This document shows, piece after piece, positions 13,931 to 19,484 of a stretch of DNA of 20,331 nucleotides. Position 1 is the stretch's first letter. Each line of letters opens with the position of its first letter. The DNA comes from a virus: the IMG/VR virus record IMGVR_UViG_3300027905_000036, positions 1 through 20,331 of that record; one strand, 5' to 3'. Both the position numbers and the translations under genes were made by a program. The notes beneath the pieces were generated by a model. It saw only the letters and a program-made list of their open reading frames with translations. It ran no database searches and was not told the DNA's origin.

Positions 13931-15442
13931 CTAGGCGAGGAAGGCGGCTAGCGCCTTGAACGGGGCCACGTCATCGGCCGGCACGACCACGCACCGGCAG
14001 CCTGGATGGATCGCCGGGACGGGGCAGTCAGAAAGCGAGTACGGGTTGTTTTCCTCGTAGTCGTCACAGATCGGGCAGACCCTGTCGTCGCCGGCTGTGA
14101 TGAAACTGCATTCGGGCAGGCCCTCTGATGCGTACAGGTCCAGTGATGCCTGGGACATGGCCTGTGCCATCGCCTGCTGCGTGAACGCGGTCACCGCGCG
14201 GACGGCCGCCGAGGTCTCCCCGTCAGCCTCGATCGCGGTCGTGACCGCCGTGGCCATCTCGGCGCGCGACGCGCCTTCCTCGAAGAGCCGGGCGAGGAGC
14301 CGGCCGACGTCGGCGGCGCATCCGGCGAGCATCCGCTGGATCCACTGCTGCGCCAGGAGCGGCAGGCTGGGGAGGTTGGCCAGTCGGTCGTAGATGGCCT
14401 GGTAGGCGGCGTCCCACGAGTACGTCCTGCTGTCTGACTCGGTGACCGTGTGGCCGTGCTTCTCGGCGTTCAGCGCGAGCACGCCGGCTTTGCCCTCGGC
14501 CATCGCCGACCGGAGCGCGTCTTCCACGGCGGCTTGCAGGTCGCTGTGCCTGTCGTGGGCGTAGACGCCGGCCAGGAGCGATCCTGCCGCTGTGCCGGTC
14601 AGCATCCGGAGGTAGGCCCGCTGCTCCGGGTTCAGCGGGCCGAACGGGCCGACCTCGGCGCGGAGCCGGTCGATGACCGGGCCGGCGTGCTCGTGCGGGG
14701 CGACCGTCTCCCACGCCCTGAGCACGGTCGCGGTGTGCGCCTCGGTGAGATCCTGCCGCCGCTGGAAGAACCGCGCCATGGTGCCTTCGAGCGATCCGAT
14801 AATCAGGGTCGTCTCCAGGACGTGCGGGTCGCCGGCGTGCTCGCGGGCTGTCTCGGCTGCTGCGACCGCGCCGGCGGCGACACGATCCGTCCACGGGCCT
14901 CCGCTGAGCGCCCAGCCGGCCGCGTACGCCTCGGCGGCCGCCTGGGTGATGTCACCGGCGAACGGGTAGCTGGTTACGTCCTCGCCGTGGACCGCGCGAA
15001 GCTCGGCGAAGCTGACATCCTCAGCCGGCAGGCGCCCTACCGGGTCGTCATCATCCGCGCCGATATACCGCAAAGTGAGATGCGGGCAGTACCCGTGGTC
15101 ACGGGGGACGTCGATCCCGGCTTCGGCGAGCTTGTCCAGCGCCGCGGCGCGCAGCGTTTCGAGCGCGGCCGAGTCAGCCAGGGCGACGATCACATCGGAG
15201 TCGCCGCCGGTGAAGCGGGCGTGCCCTGAGATCGTCCCGGTGAGCGGCCCCGTGCTCGCCGCGAGCTTGCCCGCCACCTCGTTCAGCGCGCCGGCGTCCA
15301 CGTCCGCCGCGCTGCCCGTGTAGCAGACGGTCAGGTGGATGTCCGCTGGCTCGAGGCCATCATCGACGGCGAGCCTGGCGGCCAGTTCCGCCGGCGGGTA
15401 GAGGGCGAGCATGCTGCCGTCTGAGTAGTCCGGCTGCGCCAC
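13931..15442 (-). CDS. MuF-type head morphogenesis protein with N-terminal 2H phosphoesterase-like domain
   Basis: The protein has 503 residues and starts with GTG at 15442 after CGGGAGG. Residues 1-165 carry two H-x-T motifs, DIHLTVCYTG (His36, Thr38) and PHLTLRYIG (His121, Thr123), 85 residues apart. This is the signature of the 2H superfamily (2'-5' RNA ligase / cyclic phosphodiesterase). Residues about 180-440 are helical MuF-like sequence (for example RFFQRRQDLTEAHTATVLRA). The C-terminus has the Mu gpF Cys/His motif: DDRVCPICDD (Cys456, Cys459) and HPGCRC (His479, Cys482, Cys484). MuF proteins sit with the portal in the prohead, and some are injected with DNA. Both 2H motifs are intact, so the N-domain may be an active enzyme carried in the virion; that part is inference. 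Confidence 0.87.
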   Translation of the reverse strand: MAQPDYSDGSMLALYPPAELAARLAVDDGLEPADIHLTVCYTGSAADVDAGALNEVAGKLAASTGPLTGTISGHARFTGGDSDVIVALADSAALETLRAAALDKLAEAGIDVPRDHGYCPHLTLRYIGADDDDPVGRLPAEDVSFAELRAVHGEDVTSYPFAGDITQAAAEAYAAGWALSGGPWTDRVAAGAVAAAETAREHAGDPHVLETTLIIGSLEGTMARFFQRRQDLTEAHTATVLRAWETVAPHEHAGPVIDRLRAEVGPFGPLNPEQRAYLRMLTGTAAGSLLAGVYAHDRHSDLQAAVEDALRSAMAEGKAGVLALNAEKHGHTVTESDSRTYSWDAAYQAIYDRLANLPSLPLLAQQWIQRMLAGCAADVGRLLARLFEEGASRAEMATAVTTAIEADGETSAAVRAVTAFTQQAMAQAMSQASLDLYASEGLPECSFITAGDDRVCPICDDYEENNPYSLSDCPVPAIHPGCRCVVVPADDVAPFKALAAFLA

Positions 15443-15466
15443 GCCCGGCCTCCCGCCGCGTAGTAT

Positions 15467-15507
15467 TTCAGGTCGCCGGTACCGTATAGCCGTGATACGC
15501 TCTGGTC
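15467..15507 (+). promoter_or_regulatory. Candidate promoter for leaderless plus-strand island 2
   Basis: TGATACGCT (15493-15501) contains a TANNNT-type minus-10, TACGCT, ending six bases before the GTG at 15508. No Shine-Dalgarno sequence precedes that GTG. This spacing would place the transcript start on the GTG itself, as in leaderless actinobacterial mRNAs. The minus-35 match is poor (TTTCAG region). CGGTACCG (15477-15484) is palindromic and could be an operator. Confidence 0.35.
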
Positions 15508-15696
15508 GTGGAGCGCACTACGGAGTTTTGCCCTCACTGCGGGCAGCGCATGCCCCCGGCGAAGGCATGCGTCCGGCCGGACTGCGGCAGGGAGTTCCGG
15601 TTCCGCCGCGCCGATGCCGTCTACTGCTCGCAGCGGTGCGCGCGGATCGTGGCCCAGAGAGAACTGCGCAGGCGGCAGCGGGAGGCGTCGCCGTGA
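15508..15696 (+). CDS. Small zinc-ribbon protein, first gene of plus-strand island 2
   Basis: The protein has 62 residues with a GTG start and no ribosome site. It has three Cys pairs: CPHC (residues 8 and 11), CVRPDC (21 and 26) and YCSQRC (40 and 44). A basic helix, AQRELRRRQREA, follows. The middle, CGREFRFRRADAVYCSQRCA, is a familiar small zinc-finger pattern (CG-x-F ... R-x-D-x-x-YCS-x-x-C) found in many short actinobacterial and phage proteins. It may bind nucleic acid or act as an accessory regulator. The gene is on the strand opposite to the late operon and diverges from the MuF gene with a 65-base gap. Confidence 0.72.
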   Translation: MERTTEFCPHCGQRMPPAKACVRPDCGREFRFRRADAVYCSQRCARIVAQRELRRRQREASP

Positions 15697-15730
15697 CCAG
15701 CCCGGCGGGAGCCGGCTTCATAGGAGAGTG

Positions 15731-15907
15731 ATGATCGTGGCACTCAGGATCAGCGAGTCGATCCGGGTAGGGCCGTTCCGGTTCCGGGTCAGCACACCGC
15801 TGTCCGGCCGGGGCCGTACCTGGGTGTCAGCGGGCACCAGGACCGGCAGGCGAGGGTGGGCGAGCGTGTCACGGCCAGTAGGCGGACGGAGACGGCGCAC
15901 CCGGTAG
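15731..15907 (+). CDS. Small basic protein, DUF4236-like pattern, plus-strand island 2
   Basis: The protein has 58 residues from ATG at 15731, with TAGGAGAG just upstream. GTG at 15737 has better spacing to that site and may be the real start. The pattern is ISESIRVGPFRFRVSTPLSG, then RTWVSAGTRTGRRGWASVSR, and an Arg-rich end. A charged RxSxRxGP-type strand followed by Gly-turn strands resembles the short DUF4236 motif, but the match is only suggestive. It is the second gene of the island. A 12-codon frame lies between it and the zinc-ribbon gene (GTGA and TGATG overlaps). Its last 39 bases overlap, tail to tail, with the minus-strand gene that ends at 15869. Confidence 0.5.
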   Translation: MIVALRISESIRVGPFRFRVSTPLSGRGRTWVSAGTRTGRRGWASVSRPVGGRRRRTR

Positions 15908-16153
15908 ACCTTCGGGCGTGGCCAGCCGACCGATCACCGAGCCGGTCGGCGCGTGCATCTGGTCGGTCTCGTAGTGCCTGCCGCGATCACCGGAGTACGC
16001 CGCCAGCAGCGCGGCCCGTTCCTCGCGGCTCGGTATCCGCTGGTGCGGCCAGATCACGACGTGGTCCACGTCGTCGAACGTCAGACCGCAGGCGCAGGGC
16101 GCGCGGTCTTCGCCGAGGAGGTTCGGATCGGTGCCGTCGCAGTGGCGGATCAC
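15869..16153 (-). CDS. Small Cys-motif protein (CACG type), last gene of small-gene string
   Basis: The protein has 94 residues, and its ATG overlaps the upstream stop (ATGA). The N-terminus is MIRHCDGTDP, followed by CACGLTFDDVDHVVIWPHQR at residues 20-39. Cys5, Cys20 and Cys22 (with nearby His) could bind zinc. The protein at 16634-16975 has its C-A-C-G at the same residues, 20-23, and a Cys at residue 9, so the two are probably distant paralogues. The rest is helical (SREERAALLAAYSGDRG) and ends in a Pro-rich tail. The function is unknown. The 3' end overlaps the plus-strand gene by 39 bases. Confidence 0.68.
   Translation of the reverse strand: MIRHCDGTDPNLLGEDRAPCACGLTFDDVDHVVIWPHQRIPSREERAALLAAYSGDRGRHYETDQMHAPTGSVIGRLATPEGLPGAPSPSAYWP
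15925..15950 (+). terminator. Candidate terminator hairpin for plus-strand island 2
   Basis: GCCGACCG (15925-15932) and CGGTCGGC (15943-15950) form a perfect 8-bp stem with a 10-base loop, 17 bases after the stop of the last plus-strand gene. It lies inside the opposite coding frame and has no U-run. The assignment is therefore tentative. Confidence 0.35.
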
Positions 16154-16491
16154 GCTGGCGGCCCGATCGGCATGCCCGCGTTCTCCAGCACCTGGGACGT
16201 GGGCTCGAAGGGCTTCGGCGGGACGTGCTCGCCCCTGTCATCGCCGGCGACCCGTTCCAGGTACAGGTAGCTGCCTGCCGGCAGCACCGCGACGACGGTC
16301 GGCGACACGCTCCGGTTCCGCATGACCACGCAGCCCGGCAGGTCCGAGTCGGTGGACGGGTAGACATCGTGCAGGATGCGCTCGCGGCCGTCGGCGAGCG
16401 TGAACCGCCATGTGCCCGGCTCGCGCTCCTGAACGGGCGGTGGCGAGAGTCCTGGCACGCTTGGCGGGGGTCCGTGCTTCATGCCCGGCAT
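16150..16491 (-). CDS. Small protein of unknown function in the coupled string
   Basis: The frame has 113 residues from ATG at 16491. ATG at 16482 (MKHGPPPSVPG) is better spaced from an AGGA and may be the true start. The N-terminus is Pro-rich. The core is beta-like: PGTWRFTLADGRERILHDVY, then LPGCVVMRNRSVSP and PTVVAVLPAGSYLYLERVAG. It ends with a Pro-rich HVPPKPFEPTSQ and helix. I do not recognise the family. It is coupled to the next gene by an ATGA overlap at 16150-16153. Confidence 0.65.
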   Translation of the reverse strand: MPGMKHGPPPSVPGLSPPPVQEREPGTWRFTLADGRERILHDVYPSTDSDLPGCVVMRNRSVSPTVVAVLPAGSYLYLERVAGDDRGEHVPPKPFEPTSQVLENAGMPIGPPA

Positions 16492-16499
16492 CCTACAGG

Positions 16500-16637
16500 T
16501 CAGCCGATCAGCTTCGGCAGGAACGGGCTCGCGGCGGCAGCGGTGAGCGGCTGGTTCGGCAGTGTCGACGGCTCCCAGGCGGCGGTAGTCCCCGGTAGCT
16601 GGTAGGGCTGCTCGGGCGGCGGCTGCGGATCGCTCAT
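16500..16637 (-). CDS. Very small Pro-rich protein (45 residues)
   Basis: The ATG lies in an ATGA overlap with the stop of the upstream gene. The reading is MSDPQPPPEQPYQLPG, then TTAAWEPSTLPNQPLTAAAA, SPFLPKLIG and TGA. It is Pro/Ala-rich and likely unstructured. The first residues (MSDPQP) echo the upstream protein (MSEPQP), which may mark a small duplication. The coupling at both ends supports it as a real gene; the function is unknown. Confidence 0.55.
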   Translation of the reverse strand: MSDPQPPPEQPYQLPGTTAAWEPSTLPNQPLTAAAASPFLPKLIG

Positions 16638-16975
16638 ACCGGCAATCCGAAGTGGGCTCGTACCGAAGCCGCCCGGAGTTGGTCGAGCCGGGCTATCGCC
16701 TGCCTCTGGACTCCGGTCAAAGGACGTTCGGTGATCGTGAACCCCGTGATGGGAATCGCCTTCGGGCCAGCGCCGCGCGGGTCGCCGTAGAGCAGCCTGT
16801 TAAGCACATGCTCGCGGGCTATCGGCCCAATGCCCTCCAGCCTCATCGCCAGCTCAACGACTCGCAGCATAGTTGCCATGTGAACTGGCTCGGCCTCGAT
16901 TGTCTCCCCGCAGGCGCAGGCCATGCCGCCCTCGGTCATCTGGAAGTAGCAGACGTGCGGTTGCGGCTCGCTCAT
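16634..16975 (-). CDS. Small Cys-motif protein (CACG type)
   Basis: The protein has 113 residues, with its ATG in an ATGA overlap with the upstream stop. The N-terminus, MSEPQPHVCYFQMTEGG then ACACGETIEAEP, places His7, Cys9, Cys20 and Cys22 as a likely zinc site. The C-x11-C-x-C-G layout is shared with the 94-residue protein at 15869-16153. The rest is helical and ordered: HMATMLRVVELAMRLEGIGP, AREHVLNRLLYGDPRG, and VQRQAIARLDQLRAAS. This looks like a compact helical domain carried on a zinc-stabilised N-terminus. No named family or function. Confidence 0.7.
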   Translation of the reverse strand: MSEPQPHVCYFQMTEGGMACACGETIEAEPVHMATMLRVVELAMRLEGIGPIAREHVLNRLLYGDPRGAGPKAIPITGFTITERPLTGVQRQAIARLDQLRAASVRAHFGLPV

Positions 16976-17433
16976 GCCGGGCTCACGATCGCCTGGACCG
17001 CCGCAGCGTCCAGCGGCTCCAGATCGCAGGAGTACTCGCCGATGCCGGTCTGCGTTCGGCTGGCTACCCGGTAGTAGACCAGGCCGTCCGGGCTGCTGGC
17101 CTGAACGATGGCGCCGACAGCCGGTTCAGGCAGGCCCGTGGCGGCCGTGTCGTAACGCGGTGCCGGCTCCCTGCAATCCGCCGGCGGCGTCCATCCCATC
17201 GCCACCAATGCGTCGCGGGTGGTTTCCTCCAGGCTGCACCGGGCTTCGAGCGTCCAGACGCTGCCCTCATAGACGGGCAGTGTGATTGTCAGCTCAGGTG
17301 CCGTCTCCCCGTTGCCGCTGTCGAACTCCAGCCGGGCGAACGGGAGCAGGTGGCCGCCGACCTTCAGCGCCAGGTTGGGGAACACGGTGCCCGTCAGCTC
17401 GACGTGAGTCAGGCCCGGTGCGGTCTCTCCCAT
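16972..17433 (-). CDS. Beta-rich protein of unknown function
   Basis: I chose ATG at 17433 because it overlaps the upstream stop (TGATG) and has GGGGAGG at the right distance. A longer frame to 17487 lacks these signals. The product has 153 residues. The N-terminal part is strand-rich: LTHVELTGTVFPNLALKVGG, then LLPFARLEFDSGNGETAPEL and VYEGSVWTLEARCSLEETTR. The C-terminal part, GAIVQASSPDGLVYYRVASR with TQTGIGEYSC, looks like a small beta-barrel. The family is not recognised. Its stop is coupled to the following CACG protein by ATGA. Confidence 0.7.
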   Translation of the reverse strand: MGETAPGLTHVELTGTVFPNLALKVGGHLLPFARLEFDSGNGETAPELTITLPVYEGSVWTLEARCSLEETTRDALVAMGWTPPADCREPAPRYDTAATGLPEPAVGAIVQASSPDGLVYYRVASRTQTGIGEYSCDLEPLDAAAVQAIVSPA

Positions 17434-17666
17434 CAGCCCTCCCCGGTGTACCTGACCAGCCTCGGCTTGCCCTCGCAAGCCTGGCACTGCTCAGCGTAGC
17501 CGTGCAAGGTGACGCCCGAGCCGCCGAGAAGGTAGACGGGCACGGAGATCACCGAGGGGAGGAAGCAGGTCTCGCACCACAGGCCCGTGATCGGATCGCC
17601 AGGCATTGCCCGGATGGCGACCGAGCGGCCGTCGTCGCTGAGGTCCAGCTGGGGATCGCGGGCCAT
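17433..17666 (-). CDS. Small zinc-ribbon protein (CxxC ... CxxC)
   Basis: I chose ATG at 17666 (MARDPQLDLSDDGRS), which overlaps the preceding stop (TGATG). A 16-residue upstream extension to 17714 lacks support. The product has 77 residues with WCETC (Cys31, Cys34) and QCQAC (Cys61, Cys64), a four-Cys zinc ribbon with a 26-residue loop of strands (SVISVPVYLLGGSGVTLHGY). It may bind nucleic acid or stabilise a virion or host-takeover complex. The role is not known. Confidence 0.68.
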   Translation of the reverse strand: MARDPQLDLSDDGRSVAIRAMPGDPITGLWCETCFLPSVISVPVYLLGGSGVTLHGYAEQCQACEGKPRLVRYTGEG

Positions 17667-17749
17667 CAGCAGCCGACCAGCTCCGCAGTGTCGTGACCGT
17701 CCGGGCCCATCCACGTGAACTCGCCCTGCGGGTCGCTCGTGGTACTCAT
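17666..17749 (-). CDS. Tiny ORF of 27 residues in the coupled string
   Basis: It runs from ATG at 17749 to a TGA whose last base is the first base of the next ATG (TGATG). The reading is MSTTSDPQGEFTWMGPDGHD, then TAELVGC. It starts 5 bases after the upstream gene and has only a weak ribosome site. The exact fit between neighbours supports translation, but at this length chance cannot be excluded. Confidence 0.4.
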   Translation of the reverse strand: MSTTSDPQGEFTWMGPDGHDTAELVGC

Positions 17750-17754
17750 GCAGG

Positions 17755-17994
17755 TCAGTGCGCCCGGTGCCGGTAGACGTGCTTCAGCGGCACTTCCGCC
17801 GACGCCGACGCCAGCGGCGTGGTGTCGTCCTCGTTCAGAAGCTCCCGCGTGCTGCCCACCGTGAAGGTGACCGAGTCCACCTTGTGGTGCTCCGCCAGCT
17901 TGCCGGCGAACTCCTTCAGCATCGCGTCGGCGTCGTCATCCCGCTCGTTGTCGTGGATGCCCGCGCCCTCGATGTGCATCGACCAGTGGCCCAT
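17755..17994 (-). CDS. Small conserved-looking hypothetical protein
   Basis: The protein has 79 residues, with ATG at 17994 behind GAGGAG. It begins with a strand and His-rich turn (MGHWSMHIEGAGIHDNERDD). An amphipathic helix (DADAMLKEFAGKLAEHHKVD) and another strand (VTFTVGSTRELL) follow, then a polar tail ending in HVYRHRAH. The small alpha-beta layout is compact and well formed. I recall similar short proteins in soil actinophages but cannot name a family. It opens the string of coupled small genes that runs down to 15869. Confidence 0.7.
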   Translation of the reverse strand: MGHWSMHIEGAGIHDNERDDDADAMLKEFAGKLAEHHKVDSVTFTVGSTRELLNEDDTTPLASASAEVPLKHVYRHRAH

Positions 17995-18021
17995 TTGCGT
18001 ACTTCTCCTCGCTGATAGGTC

Positions 18022-18357
18022 TCACAGTTGCGGCAGGTCCACCGCGAACGCATTCCGCGCCGGTGCCTGGACAGCACCGGTGCCGATCCACTCGTATGTC
18101 CACACACCGGTCGCCGTCGCCGGTGTGGTGTCCAGGTCCGCGTGATACAGCCCGACGCCGTCCTTCACGATCGGCGCCGACGGGTAGGTGACAGTGACGA
18201 CCGCCTGCCCTGTTCCCGGCCGGTACTGCAGCGTGACCGTGGTCGGGTCAGCGAGGTTGCCGTTAACGTCGCGGAAGCCGCCCGCTGGCGACAGGATCGG
18301 CCCGGAGTAGGTGGCGACCCTGACCAGGGAACCGGCGAGGTAGGAGTTCACCGCCAC
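18022..18357 (-). CDS. Ig-like beta-sandwich phage protein
   Basis: I prefer GTG at 18357 (VAVNSYLAGSLVRV), just after the upstream stop. GTG at 18387 would add ten residues and overlap that gene by 23 bases; GTG at 18351 is also possible. The product has 111 residues. The strands are regular: LVRVATYSGPILSPAGGFRD, PTTVTLQYRPGTGQAVVTVT, KDGVGLYHADLDTTPATATG and a closing VWTYEWIGTGAVQAPARNAF. The motif of Asp-Pro-x-x-V-T-L, then Y-H-A-D-x-D, then a Trp-x-Tyr-x-W strand, is typical of small bacterial Ig-like modules seen in many phage structural regions. It may decorate the head or tail. Position and fold support this; a specific role is inference. Confidence 0.72.
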   Translation of the reverse strand: MAVNSYLAGSLVRVATYSGPILSPAGGFRDVNGNLADPTTVTLQYRPGTGQAVVTVTYPSAPIVKDGVGLYHADLDTTPATATGVWTYEWIGTGAVQAPARNAFAVDLPQL

Positions 18358-18364
18358 CCCCGGC

Positions 18365-19471
18365 TCACGGGTCGCTGTCGTAGGCACCCGCTGTCGCCGC
18401 CGGCCAGTCAGCGGCGGTGACCGTCTCCGCCATCCAGTCGGCCGCAGCGGCCGTCATGACCGGCCAGTCCGCAGCTCCCGTGGTTGCCGCCGGCCAGTCC
18501 GCCGCGCCGGCGCCGAACACGGCCCAGTCGAACGCGCCGGCCGTCCCGATCGGCGGGGCACCCGGCAGCAGCTGCAGCAGAAGGGCGCCGGCGGACCCGC
18601 ATGCCCCCGCGAACCTGCGGGCAGCACCCCGCAGCCACCGGCCGGCCGCGGCCGTCGTGCCAGCGAACCGCATGGCCACGGCACGGCTGACGCTGCCCGC
18701 GGACACGACCGGCCCGGCGTACGTCACTGACGCCGCGCGGAGCCACATCCCGGCCGATGGCAATGAGGCGGCGTACGTCCGGGCTGCCGCGCGGCTGAGC
18801 ACGCCAGCGGTGGCCGCCACAGCAGCCAGGGTGAGGTGCAGCAGCCGGCCGAGCACCATGCTGGCCGCCGTGGCCGCCGTCGCCGCCCAGGCCCGGGCAA
18901 CATCGCGGATCAGGCTGGCTGACGTCGCCGCGGTGCCGGCGAACGTCATGCGTGCCTGACGGGTCAGCGACCCGGATGTGGCGGCGGTCCCTGCGAAGAT
19001 CCTGGCACCCTGCCTGGTCAGTGATCCCGACGTGGCCGCGGTCGCCGCGAGCGTCCGGGCTGCCTGCCGCGTCACGGCCCCTGACGTGGCCGAGGCGCCG
19101 GCCAGGTTTCTCCCGCAGCCGCGGCCAAGGGTGCCGCTGCCTGACCCCGATCCGGCGAACGTCCGGCCGGCGGCGCGGGCTGCCGACCCCGTGGTCGCAG
19201 CTGAGCCGCCCAGCGTCCGGCCGGCCAGCCGGGCAAGCGAACCTGCGGAGCTGGCCGCGCCGGCGAAGGCTTCCGAGGCTGCCCGCGTGAGTGCCCCGCC
19301 GGTCGCTCCCGTGCCAGCCCACGACCGGCCAGCCTGCCTGACCAGTGATCCGGTCGTGGCCGCCGTCATCGTGAGCGTCAGGAAGTACGTCGTGCCGCCG
19401 CCAGAGGAAGGTTTCGGCTGCTGCAGGATCAGGTAGGCCGCGGCTGGCCTGCTGCGGCCTAGCCGGGACAT
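18365..19471 (-). CDS. Repeat protein: fifteen 18-residue units plus Asp-Trp decapeptides
   Basis: The protein has 368 residues, with ATG at 19471. After a 40-residue N-terminus (YLILQQPKPSSGGGTTYFL), residues 41-311 consist of tandem 18-residue units near the consensus GSLTRQxARTFAGTAATS. Unit 10 is 20 residues and unit 15 is imperfect. Residues 312-361 switch to five decapeptides around GAADWPAATT, with AFDW, AADW, AADW, AADW and AADW cores. Each 18-residue unit pairs a short Leu-x-Arg strand with a hydrophobic Phe-Ala-Gly turn, which could stack as a beta-solenoid or form amphipathic helices. There is no signal peptide. Neighbours are putative virion proteins, so a fibre-like or surface part is likely. 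The stop precedes the Ig-like gene. Confidence 0.8.
   Translation of the reverse strand: MSRLGRSRPAAAYLILQQPKPSSGGGTTYFLTLTMTAATTGSLVRQAGRSWAGTGATGGALTRAASEAFAGAASSAGSLARLAGRTLGGSAATTGSAARAAGRTFAGSGSGSGTLGRGCGRNLAGASATSGAVTRQAARTLAATAATSGSLTRQGARIFAGTAATSGSLTRQARMTFAGTAATSASLIRDVARAWAATAATAASMVLGRLLHLTLAAVAATAGVLSRAAARTYAASLPSAGMWLRAASVTYAGPVVSAGSVSRAVAMRFAGTTAAAGRWLRGAARRFAGACGSAGALLLQLLPGAPPIGTAGAFDWAVFGAGAADWPAATTGAADWPVMTAAAADWMAETVTAADWPAATAGAYDSDP
18389..18538 (-). repeat. Five 30-bp units encoding the Asp-Trp decapeptide
   Basis: The units encode GAFDWAVFGA, GAADWPAATT, GAADWPVMTA, AAADWMAETV and TAADWPAATA in order. The Asp-Trp core is kept in all five while the flanks vary. This points to selection on the protein, with diverged DNA copies. 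Confidence 0.8.
18539..19351 (-). repeat. Fifteen 54-bp units encoding the 18-residue repeat
   Basis: The units start at residues 41, 59, 77, 95, 113, 131, 149, 167, 185, 203 (20 residues), 223, 241, 259, 277 and 295. Units 7 and 8 are the most alike (GSLTRQ...FAGTAATS twice), which suggests the most recent duplication. The outer units have drifted, and the last keeps only the period. Confidence 0.85.
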
Positions 19472-19484
19472 CGGCTACCCGCTC

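Noticed and set aside
18417-18959. Plus-strand frame opposite the repeat protein
   Set aside because: The frame stays open because the 54-bp repeat keeps the same codon phase on the other strand. The composition is Ala/Arg/Pro only.
18539-19351. Regular 54-bp repeats considered as a CRISPR array
   Set aside because: There are no spacers and the repeats are contiguous, diverged and coding. No cas gene is present.
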